NCBI GenBank assembly: GCA_019689975.1 | Contig: JADGGK010000029.1 | Location: 1-36,148 of the forward strand | DNA length: 36,148 nucleotides | Reading direction: 5' to 3' | From: Pseudolabrys sp. | GTDB lineage: Bacteria; Pseudomonadota; Alphaproteobacteria; Rhizobiales; Xanthobacteraceae | In this document: one piece after another, positions 8,776 through 16,136 of the stretch | Layout: each line of letters starts with the position of its first letter | Numbering within the stretch: the first letter of the stretch is position 1 | Translations under genes and position numbers: made by a program | Notes under the pieces: generated by a model | The model's input: only the letters and a program-made list of their open reading frames with translations | The model's database searches: none | Told to the model about the DNA's origin: nothing

Positions 8776-9219
8776 GTGCTCCAGGCGGGCCCGGTTTCGG
8801 GTCAGGAGGGGACATTCGCGGACGCGGCTGTCGGCCGCGTCAAAGACGCGGCGTGGTTGCACCTCGGGGGCCGTCTCATCGACGATGTCGCGCTCAAGTC
8901 TGGCGCGCCGCGCGCCGCCTTCGCGCGCGCGGCATATGCCCGTGCCGCTTCCGTTTCCGCGCCTACCGCGAAGACGCCGGCACTTTCCGACATCGACCTC
9001 GTCGCCACCGGCGGGACTCTTCGGCGGGGGTTGATGCCCCTGACCTTTGCGGGCAATGCGCCAAGGCGGCACCGGTGTCTCGCGGACGGCAGCGTTCGCT
9101 TTGCCGGCGCGGCCACCGCCGCGCGTGTGTGCCGCGAGCCGCCACGGCGCCGGCTATGTCGCCGCGCTTGCATCCGGATGTCGACAGCGCACGGGCAGCG
9201 CCCGCTCGTTTCGCTATAG
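8776..9219 (+). pseudogene. Decayed N-terminal fragment of a xanthine dehydrogenase/CoxL-type Mo-binding subunit
   Basis: The frame reads VGRVKDAAWLHLGGRLIDD, then ALKSGAPRAAFARAAYARA, and further on GLMPLTFAGNAP followed by LADGSVRFAGAATAARV. These segments match, in order and spacing, the N-terminal hammerhead domain of xanthine dehydrogenase-family large subunits: RVEDxxLLTGRGRFxDD, then LPGxxHAAFxRSPxAHARI, then xxLADGxVRFVGEPVAAVV. Many conserved positions are changed to Ala or Arg. The match ends near residue 115, and the frame then closes in unrelated sequence. No cofactor-binding domain follows. It lies just before an intact gene of the same family and is best read as a relic of a duplicate or replaced homologue. 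Confidence 0.55.
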
Positions 9220-9281
9220 GGAAAAGTGATTTCGTTCATGCTCAATTATTATTTGTGATGATATGCAGACGCGCCCTATAG
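9214..9281. promoter_or_regulatory. Putative operon promoter region with inverted repeat CTATAGGG / CCCTATAG
   Basis: CTATAGGG at 9214-9221 and its exact inverse CCCTATAG at 9274-9281 bracket an AT-rich stretch, which is rare in this GC-rich window. It lies 70-140 bp before the first gene of the 14-gene operon. That position and base bias suggest a promoter with paired operator half-sites. No clear -35/-10 pair can be assigned. Confidence 0.35.
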
Positions 9282-9352
9282 ATGATGGCTTCGGATCGCT
9301 TCGGAAGCGGACAGCGTGACGGGTAACGCGTATCTGTGACGGACGGTGCAAC

Positions 9353-12334
9353 GTGAAGAGCGCTTCGGTCGTATCAGCCCCGGCCGCGTCACGGCGCTGG
9401 GTGGGCGCCGCCGTCCCACGCAAGGAGGACGAAGCGCTGCTCACCGGGCGGGCGCGTTTCATCGACGACCTCGCTCCGCTACCAGGTCTGACCTTCGCCG
9501 CCATCCTGCGCTCCCCGCATGCGCATGCGCGCATTCTCGGCATTGACGTTCGGCGCGCGCTCGCGCTCCCCGGCGTGCGCGGCGTCGTCACCGGACGCGA
9601 GATTGCCGAGGTGATCGGACCGATTGCGAGCGTCGTAAGGGCGCCGTTCGCCTATTATCCGATTGCGCTTGATCGCGTGCGTTATGTCGGGGAGCCGGTG
9701 GCGGTCGTGGTGGCGGACAGCCGCTACATCGCCGAGGACGCCTGCGAGCTGATTGACGTCGGTTACGAGCCATTGCCGGCGGTCGCCGATCTCGCCAGCG
9801 CCCGCGCGCCGGGCGCCCCTTTGCTGCACGACAATACCACGTCCAACGTCATAAGCCGCCGGACGTTCCGCTACGGCGATCCGGAATCCGCCTTCGCCGC
9901 CGCCGATCGCATATTCGAGTTCTCCTATTCCTATCCGCGCTACGCTTCGACGCCGATGGAGACCTTCGGCGTCATCGCGCATTTCGAGCGCGCGCCCGAT
10001 CGTTATACCGTCTGGTCCAATTTTCAGGGTCCCTTTGTGATCCAGCCGCTGATGGCCGGTGCGCTGCGCGTACCCGGCCATCGCCTACGCTTGATCACGC
10101 CGCCGGCAAGCGGAGGCAGCTTCGGTATCAAGCAGGCCGTGCTCTCCTACATCGTGCTGCTCGCCGCGGTGAGCCGCAAGGTCGGTTTGCCGGTGAAATG
10201 GATCGAGGATCGCGCTGAACATCTGAGTGCCGCCTCGGCGGCCAGCGATCGCCTCGGATCGGTTGCCGCCGCTTTCCGCAACGACGGCAAGTTGCTGGCG
10301 CTCAAGTTCCACAACGTCGCCAACATGGGCGCCTACATACGACCGCCGGAGCCCGCTTCGCTCTACCGCATGCATGCGGCCTCGAATGGCAGTTATGCGG
10401 TCGAGAACATCGCCGTCGAGAACGAACTCGTTGTCACCAATACGACGCCGGTGGGCCTCAACCGCGGTTACGGCGGACCGCAATTCTATTTCGCGCTCGA
10501 ACGGGTGATGGAGATTGCCGCGCGCGGCCTCGGCATCGATCCGGCCGAACTTCGCCGACGGAATTTCATTCCGGCCGATCGTTTCCCGTATCGGGCGCCG
10601 GCCGGCGCGGTGTTCGACTCGGGCGATTATCCGCGGGCACTCGACGAATTGCTCCGCATCGCCGACTATGAAGGCCTGCAACGGCGGCGCGAGCAGGCAC
10701 GCCGTGACGGCAGATTATTCGGCATCGGCTTTGCCGCGGGAGTCGAGCCTTCCGGTTCCAACATGGCCTATGTTTCGCTCGCGCAAACCGCGGAAGAGCG
10801 CAGCCGCGGCGAACGCAAGTCGGGCGCCAATGCCAGCGCCGTTCTGCAGGTCGATCCGAGCGGACAAGTGACGCTCAGGATTTGTAGCACGCCGAATGGG
10901 CAAGGCCATGCGACCGTGGCCGCGCAGATCGTAGCTGATGCTCTCGGTCTCGACCCCGCCGACATCGACGTCGTCACCGATATCGATACGCTCACCAGCG
11001 CCTGGTCGATCGCCTCGGGCAATTACTCCAATCGTTTCGCCGCGATAGTGGTCGACGCGGTGGCGAAGTCGGCGCGCCAGGTTGCGGATAAGATCAGGCT
11101 TATGGCTGCGGAAGCGCTCGATGCGACCCCCGAAGAAATCGATCTGAGTGACGGTTACGCGCGGGTGCGCGGCTCCAACAGGGCCCTGCCTTTCCGCAAG
11201 GTGGCGGCGCGAGCGCACTGGGATCCGGCCGGATTGCCGCCCGGTACGGCGCCCGGCATCGTCGAAACCGCTGTGGTGTCGCCTCCGTTACTCGGTTCTC
11301 CCGATGTGAAGGACCGCGTGGCCTCGGCGACGACCTTCGGCTTCGTCGTGGATCTTGCGGCGGTCGAAATCGACCGGGCGACGGGGATTTTGCATATCGA
11401 GAAATACGCCTCCGTTCACGACGTTGGCACTCAACTCAACCCGAAGATCGTGGAGGGGCAGGTTCACGGCGGCTTCGCGCACGGCCTCGGCGCCGCGCTG
11501 TTCGAGGAACTGGCCTACGATGAACAAGGCAATTTCCTGTCCGGGACTTTCGCCGATTATTTGTGCCCGACCGCGATGGAAGTCCCTCCGCTCGATGTGG
11601 GACACATCGAGACGGTTTCGCCGGCCAATGCCCTCGGAGCCAAGGGCATGGGCGACGGCAGCTCCATGCTCACGCCGGCAGCCATCGCCAACGCGGTCGC
11701 CGACGCGCTCGGCCGCGATGACGTCACGCTGCCGCTGACGTTGCAGCGGGTCTGGGCGCTGGCTAACGGTCGCGAATACGAGCGCGCGGCGCCGGGCCGG
11801 CGGGCCACACCGCGCCGCACACGGGTTTCGGGCGGCGCGCTGAACGGCGGCGGCGAGATCGTGCTGTCGGCACCGATCGCCGAAGTATGGCGAAGGCTGC
11901 TCGATCCGAACGAGTTGAGCGCCATCGTTCCCGGTTGCCGAACTCTCCGGCAAGAGGGCAATGACCGCTATGTCGCGGAAGTAACAATCGGGGTCGCCGG
12001 CATCCGCGGCACCTATGGCGTTACGATCGATTTGCGCGACAGGCGGGAAGGCCAATCGGTACGGTTCGTCGGAAAGGCCACGGGCGCGCTCGGCTTCGGC
12101 ACGGGATCGGGGCTTGTCACGCTGCAAGCGGAGCCCGACGGGCGTACCCGCCTGCACTACGAGTATGAAGCCGAGGTGGGCGGCAAGGTGGCCGCGGTCG
12201 GTCAACGCATGCTCGGCAGCGTGGTGCGCTTTCTGCTCGCGCAGTTTTTTGATGCGCTGGAACATCGCATCCACGGACGCCGACGCGCCTGGTGGCATAG
12301 CCTGCGCGCCTGGCGAACTCTGTTGCGCGGATGA
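9353..12334 (+). CDS. Xanthine dehydrogenase-family Mo-binding large subunit fused to a CoxG-like SRPBCC domain (HmfA-like)
   Basis: A 993-residue protein; typical large subunits are about 770-800. Residues about 15-130 form the hammerhead domain (EDEALLTGRARFIDDL, SPHAHARI, RYVGEPVAVVVADSR). Residues about 150-810 bind the molybdenum cofactor, with GGSFGIKQ, GLNRGYGGPQ (R371) and GQGHATVAAQ. The catalytic motif normally written GxGE reads GAKGMGDGSS, so Asp768 replaces the expected Glu. Residues about 830-975 form an SRPBCC domain like CoxG (GGGEIVLSAPIAEVWRRLLDP). The role is probably ring hydroxylation using water, working with the next two gene products. Gene order suggests a furoyl-CoA dehydrogenase-like substrate. 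The GTG start has a weak GGACGG site. It is the first gene of the operon. Confidence 0.88.
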   Translation: MKSASVVSAPAASRRWVGAAVPRKEDEALLTGRARFIDDLAPLPGLTFAAILRSPHAHARILGIDVRRALALPGVRGVVTGREIAEVIGPIASVVRAPFAYYPIALDRVRYVGEPVAVVVADSRYIAEDACELIDVGYEPLPAVADLASARAPGAPLLHDNTTSNVISRRTFRYGDPESAFAAADRIFEFSYSYPRYASTPMETFGVIAHFERAPDRYTVWSNFQGPFVIQPLMAGALRVPGHRLRLITPPASGGSFGIKQAVLSYIVLLAAVSRKVGLPVKWIEDRAEHLSAASAASDRLGSVAAAFRNDGKLLALKFHNVANMGAYIRPPEPASLYRMHAASNGSYAVENIAVENELVVTNTTPVGLNRGYGGPQFYFALERVMEIAARGLGIDPAELRRRNFIPADRFPYRAPAGAVFDSGDYPRALDELLRIADYEGLQRRREQARRDGRLFGIGFAAGVEPSGSNMAYVSLAQTAEERSRGERKSGANASAVLQVDPSGQVTLRICSTPNGQGHATVAAQIVADALGLDPADIDVVTDIDTLTSAWSIASGNYSNRFAAIVVDAVAKSARQVADKIRLMAAEALDATPEEIDLSDGYARVRGSNRALPFRKVAARAHWDPAGLPPGTAPGIVETAVVSPPLLGSPDVKDRVASATTFGFVVDLAAVEIDRATGILHIEKYASVHDVGTQLNPKIVEGQVHGGFAHGLGAALFEELAYDEQGNFLSGTFADYLCPTAMEVPPLDVGHIETVSPANALGAKGMGDGSSMLTPAAIANAVADALGRDDVTLPLTLQRVWALANGREYERAAPGRRATPRRTRVSGGALNGGGEIVLSAPIAEVWRRLLDPNELSAIVPGCRTLRQEGNDRYVAEVTIGVAGIRGTYGVTIDLRDRREGQSVRFVGKATGALGFGTGSGLVTLQAEPDGRTRLHYEYEAEVGGKVAAVGQRMLGSVVRFLLAQFFDALEHRIHGRRRAWWHSLRAWRTLLRG

Positions 12335-12352
12335 GCGGATGAAGCGGGTGTC

Positions 12353-13231
12353 ATGAAGCCGGTCGCGTTCGATTATCATCGTCCGGAAACGGTGGCGGAA
12401 GCCGTCGCGCTGCTCGCTGACTTGCGCGATGACGCCATGCCGCTCGCCGGCGGCATGACGCTCGGCCCCATGCTTAACCTTCGCTTGGTGCGTCCGCGGG
12501 CATTGATCGACATTTCGCGCTTGGCAGGCTTGCGACACATTGTGCAGGACGGCGACAAGGTGGTCACGGGCGCAGCCGTGATCCAGAATGACGCGCTGCG
12601 TTCCGATGTCATCAGGCGTCAGGTCCCGCTGCTGGCGCTCGCCCTGCCGTGGGTTGGCCATTTTCAGACGCGCAATCGCGGCACGCTGGGCGGTTCGGTC
12701 GCCCACGCCGATCCGAGCGCCGAAATTCCCCTCTGCCTAACGGTATGCGGCGGGACCGTAGTACTCAGATCGCGACGACGCGAACGGCGCGTGCCGGCAC
12801 GCCGATTCTTCGTGGACGCGCTGACCACGCTGCGCGAGCCGGACGAAATCATCGTCGCCTTGGAATGGCCGCGCGCGCCGGCGCAGTCCGGATGGGGTTT
12901 TGCCGAGATTGCGCAGCGGCACGGCGATTTCGCGATCGCGGCCGCGGCCTGCCGCGCGACGCTTGATGACGAAGGCCGGGTGAAAGATCTCGTGCTGGGC
13001 ATTGCCGGCGTGGAAAGCCGTCCCGTTCTGATCGATACGGAGAATTTCCGCGGTGGCAGATCGACCGAGGTCGGGAAGCATCTATCCGACCATTCCGTTG
13101 CCGGCGTCACGCCGATGGAAGATCACGTCGCGAATGCCGAGTACCGCATTGCTTTGACAAAGGTTCTGGTCGAACGGGTGTTCCGCGACGCCTGCGCGGA
13201 CGCGGAACGGCGAAGGAACAAACTGCAATGA
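12353..13231 (+). CDS. FAD-binding (CoxM-type) subunit of the Mo hydroxylase (HmfB-like)
   Basis: A 292-residue medium subunit. The FAD-binding motifs of the CoxM/XdhB family are clear: LAGGMTLGPMLNLRLVRP (about 32-49), and RNRGTLGGSVAHADPSAEIPL, which binds FAD diphosphate and isoalloxazine. The C-terminal CO-dehydrogenase flavoprotein domain follows (WGFAEIAQRHGDFAIAAAA). The subunit receives electrons from the 2Fe-2S subunit and passes them to an acceptor. It starts 18 bp after the large subunit, and its stop overlaps the next gene's ATG in ATGA, so the three subunits are translationally coupled. The order large-FAD-FeS differs from the coxMSL order of CO dehydrogenase and matches hmfABC. 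Confidence 0.93.
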   Translation: MKPVAFDYHRPETVAEAVALLADLRDDAMPLAGGMTLGPMLNLRLVRPRALIDISRLAGLRHIVQDGDKVVTGAAVIQNDALRSDVIRRQVPLLALALPWVGHFQTRNRGTLGGSVAHADPSAEIPLCLTVCGGTVVLRSRRRERRVPARRFFVDALTTLREPDEIIVALEWPRAPAQSGWGFAEIAQRHGDFAIAAAACRATLDDEGRVKDLVLGIAGVESRPVLIDTENFRGGRSTEVGKHLSDHSVAGVTPMEDHVANAEYRIALTKVLVERVFRDACADAERRRNKLQ

Positions 13232-13731
13232 GCGTGCAAACCTGTCTTGCGGGGCAGAAAGCGACGATCGAACTCACGCTCAATGGTCAACGCCGTTCGG
13301 GCAAGGCCGAACCGCGTCTGCTGCTGTGCGATTTTTTACGCCACGAATTGCAAGCCTTCGGTGTGCATGTCGGTTGCGAGCACGGCATCTGCGGCGCCTG
13401 CACGGTACTGGTCGACGGTCGCGCGGTGCGCAGTTGCACGCAATACGCGGTGCAGGCGGACGGTCGCGACATTGTCACCGTCGAAGGCCTGGCCGAGGCC
13501 GGCACGATGAACGCCTTGCAGCGGGCTTTCGCCAAGCACCACGCGCTGCAATGTGGCTATTGCACGCCGGGCATCTTGTGCTCGGCCACGCATTTCTTGC
13601 GTGAAACGCCCGCTCCGACCGAACGGGAGGTGAGGGATATGTTGTCCGGCCATATCTGCCGTTGCACCGGCTATGCATCGATCGTGGCGGCAATTCTTGA
13701 AGCCGCCGATGCCGTCAGCAGGGGGGCATAG
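13228..13731 (+). CDS. 2Fe-2S (CoxS-type) subunit of the Mo hydroxylase (HmfC-like)
   Basis: A 167-residue small subunit with both expected iron-sulfur clusters. The N-terminal plant-type ferredoxin cluster uses C50, C55, C58 and C70 (CEHGICGAC, then an 11-residue gap before Cys). The C-terminal four-helix cluster uses C109 and C112 (QCGYCTPG) and C144 and C146 (CRCTGY). It carries electrons from the molybdenum site to the FAD subunit. The ATG overlaps the stop of the FAD subunit gene by 4 bases. All eight ligands are intact, so the complex is probably functional. Confidence 0.95.
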   Translation: MSVQTCLAGQKATIELTLNGQRRSGKAEPRLLLCDFLRHELQAFGVHVGCEHGICGACTVLVDGRAVRSCTQYAVQADGRDIVTVEGLAEAGTMNALQRAFAKHHALQCGYCTPGILCSATHFLRETPAPTEREVRDMLSGHICRCTGYASIVAAILEAADAVSRGA

Positions 13732-13733
13732 CA

Positions 13734-15299
13734 ATGGATCTAGGGAGCGTGTTCGCGGTTTCGGTTTTGCGCTGTCCGAACAACGAGGCCTTCGTTGAAG
13801 GCAGTCGCCGCATGACCTACGCGGGCTGGTACCGCGAGATCAAGGCGGTGGCCGGCGGTTTGCGGGAAATGGGGTTGCGCGCCGGCGACCATTTCGTGGT
13901 GGTGATGCGCAATCGCTACGAAATGGCGACGCTTTATTGGGCGTGCCATATGCTGGGAATCATATTTACGCCGGTGAGCTGGCGCGCATCGGCGGACGAG
14001 ATCCGCTACTGCCTGGAGGACGCAAACGCGGCGGCGATCGCGTTTGACGGCGCCGCCGGCGCCGCCGCACCTGACGCGGCCGTCGCCGCCGGCATCGATC
14101 CGCGTCGTACCATCGTGGTGGCCGACGGCAAGGGTGACGGGCGTCCGTTCACCGATTTGCTCGGCGCGCGGCCCGTGGACGGCCCCGCGCGCGTCGACGA
14201 GTTCTCCATCTGCCTGATGCTCTACACTTCGGGCACCACCGGCCGCCCAAAGGGCGTGCCGCGCAGCCATCGTGCCGAATTGGCCGCCTCGATCTCCCAT
14301 ATCGCGCATAACCAATACCGCCACGGGGACTCCTGTCTCGGTGTCATGCCGCTCTTTCACACCATGGGCGTGCGCATCCTGCTGGGATCCGCGTTGCTCA
14401 GCGGTCGCTTGGTGTGCCTGCCGACTTACGAGCCGGAGGAGGTGTTGCGCCTGGTCTCGGCGGAAAAAATCACGACCCTCTTCCTCGTGCCCACGATGTT
14501 CCATGACATTCTGCGACATCCGAAGTTCTCGTCTTATGATCTGCGCTCGTTGTCGCGCGTCGGATACGCGGGCATGACCATGGCGCCGGCGCTCGTCGAG
14601 CAATGTCTTGATGCGCTCGCGCCCGACTTGTTCGTGAACTATTACGGCTCAAGCGAAATCTATACGTTCACCTATTGCGATCATCTCGATCGCAAGCCGG
14701 CCTGTGCCGGACGCGCCGGGCTCAATCAGATCATTCGCGTGGTGTCGCCGTCGCGTAACGACGACATCGAGGTCGATCTGCCTCCGAACACGCCGGGCGA
14801 AATCGTTGCCAGCATGGACAGCCCCGAAGCCTTTCGCGGCTACTGGAAGCGACCGGACGCGGACGCGAAGGCCATCCAGGGGCGATGGTATCGTACCGGC
14901 GATCTCGGCAAGTTCGACGACGATGGTGAGCTTTATGTCGTCGGCCGCGTCGACGACATGATCATTAGCGGCGGCGAGAATATTTATCCCGAGGAAGTCG
15001 AGGACGTACTCATCCGCAGCGGCTTGGTCGTAGGCTGTGCGGTGGTCGGCATGCCGGACGAGCGCCTGGGCGCGAAAGTCGTGGCTTTCGTGGAGCCGGC
15101 CAATTCCGCCGTGACGCCCGCCAAGTTGGACGACGCATGTCTGAAGAGCGGACTCGCGCGTTTCAAACGCCCGCGCGAGTACGTCATGGTCAGATCCATC
15201 CCTCGCTCGGCATCCGGCAAGCTGCTGCGCCGCAAGCTGCGAATGGGTGAATACGAAGCGCTCGACACAAGCAAGATCACAGTAGAGGAGGCCTCATGA
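13734..15299 (+). CDS. AMP-forming acyl-CoA synthetase (HmfD-like)
   Basis: A 521-residue ANL-superfamily ligase of usual length. The ATP-binding loop is YTSGTTGRPKG (164-174). The A5 motif is YYGSSEIYTF. The hinge and adenylate motifs are YRTGDLGKFDDDGELYVVGR, followed by DDMIISGGENIYPEEVE. K496 in RSASGKLLRR is the expected catalytic Lys of adenylation. It should activate a carboxylic acid to its CoA thioester with ATP. Its place between the Mo hydroxylase and an enoyl-CoA hydratase-family gene is that of 2-furoyl-CoA synthetase in the furoate cluster. AGGGGGG precedes the ATG, two bases after the previous stop. Acid specificity is not determined by sequence. Confidence 0.92.
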   Translation: MDLGSVFAVSVLRCPNNEAFVEGSRRMTYAGWYREIKAVAGGLREMGLRAGDHFVVVMRNRYEMATLYWACHMLGIIFTPVSWRASADEIRYCLEDANAAAIAFDGAAGAAAPDAAVAAGIDPRRTIVVADGKGDGRPFTDLLGARPVDGPARVDEFSICLMLYTSGTTGRPKGVPRSHRAELAASISHIAHNQYRHGDSCLGVMPLFHTMGVRILLGSALLSGRLVCLPTYEPEEVLRLVSAEKITTLFLVPTMFHDILRHPKFSSYDLRSLSRVGYAGMTMAPALVEQCLDALAPDLFVNYYGSSEIYTFTYCDHLDRKPACAGRAGLNQIIRVVSPSRNDDIEVDLPPNTPGEIVASMDSPEAFRGYWKRPDADAKAIQGRWYRTGDLGKFDDDGELYVVGRVDDMIISGGENIYPEEVEDVLIRSGLVVGCAVVGMPDERLGAKVVAFVEPANSAVTPAKLDDACLKSGLARFKRPREYVMVRSIPRSASGKLLRRKLRMGEYEALDTSKITVEEAS

Positions 15300-16108
15300 C
15301 TAAAGATTATGCCGCGCTGCGTGCCGCGATCCTCAAGGATCTCGACGGGCTCGCTTATGAGGTCGACGCGACGCGCAAGATCGGCTTCCTCTGGCTCGAC
15401 CGGCCGCCGCTCAACATCGTCTCCTATCGCGGGCGCAGCCAGATCAACGCGATCATGGAGGCTTTCGGCATGGACCCCGACGTGCGGGTGGTCGTGATCC
15501 GCGGACGCAATGGCGTGTTCACTTCGGGCGGTGACGTCAAGGCTTTTCCCCAAATCGAACGCGACGGCATGTCCCATCTCGCTTGGAATATCGCCGCGCC
15601 GGAGCGTTGCCCAAAGCCGGTGATTGCCGTGCTCGAGAAATACGCCATGGGCGTGGGTCTCGAGCTGGCGATGGCGTGCGACATCCGTATCGCCACCAAG
15701 GATACTCTGCTCGCCTTGCCCGAGGTCACGCTTGGCCAGATTCCCGGAAGCGGCGGCAGCCAGCGCATCGCGCGCATTGCGGGTCTCACCCGCGCGGTCG
15801 ACATGATGATGCTCGGCCGCCGCATTCCCGCGCCGGAAGCTTTCGCATGGGGACTCCTCACCCGCGTTGCGCAGGACACCGCCGACCTCGAACGGACGCT
15901 CGACGAGATCGTCAAGACGCTTACCTCGATGTCCGGGCTGGCGCTCAAGACGATCAAACGCGTGCTCAACACGGCCTACGACACGAGCCTGAGCGTCGGC
16001 CTGGAGGTCGAAGGTCACGCTTACGAGAAGCTGCGCGAAAGCCCGGACTACAAGGAAGGCATTGCGGCTTTTGCGGAGAAACGCAAACCGAATTTTACCG
16101 GCATCTAG
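15296..16108 (+). CDS. Enoyl-CoA hydratase/isomerase family protein (HmfE-like)
   Basis: A 270-residue crotonase-fold enzyme. The oxyanion-hole segments are VFTSGGDVKAF (about 74-84) and KYAMGVGLELAMACD. Both catalytic glutamates of classical hydratases are present, E123 (GLELAMACD) and E143 (LPEVTLGQIPGSGGSQR). It therefore probably adds water to an unsaturated or lactone-like CoA ester rather than only isomerising. In furoate degradation the equivalent gene is assigned to hydrolysis or ring opening leading to 2-oxoglutarate. The ATG overlaps the ligase stop (ATGA) and has a GAGGAGG site, so the two are coupled. Confidence 0.92.
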   Translation: MTKDYAALRAAILKDLDGLAYEVDATRKIGFLWLDRPPLNIVSYRGRSQINAIMEAFGMDPDVRVVVIRGRNGVFTSGGDVKAFPQIERDGMSHLAWNIAAPERCPKPVIAVLEKYAMGVGLELAMACDIRIATKDTLLALPEVTLGQIPGSGGSQRIARIAGLTRAVDMMMLGRRIPAPEAFAWGLLTRVAQDTADLERTLDEIVKTLTSMSGLALKTIKRVLNTAYDTSLSVGLEVEGHAYEKLRESPDYKEGIAAFAEKRKPNFTGI

Positions 16109-16136
16109 TCGGCAGCTTTCACAACGGGAGGTAAGG

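Larger units (their letters stand above)
8626..9352. other. Stretch between AraC and the molybdoenzyme operon
   Basis: About 730 bases without an intact gene. The middle holds the decayed large-subunit fragment (8776-9219). The last 130 bases turn AT-rich (around 9222-9262) and are the likely promoter region of the 14-gene operon, flanked by the inverted repeat CTATAGGG/CCCTATAG. Nothing clear was seen at 8626-8775. Confidence 0.5.

Noticed and set aside
11288-12706. Leftward open frame of 472 codons
   Set aside because: It is antisense to the Mo subunit and FAD subunit genes and has no recognisable domain.
9353-13731. Aerobic CO dehydrogenase (coxLMS)
   Set aside because: The large subunit lacks the CoxL signature VAYRCSFR and has GLNRGYGGPQ instead. 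The gene order is L-M-S rather than M-S-L, and CoA-pathway genes follow directly.
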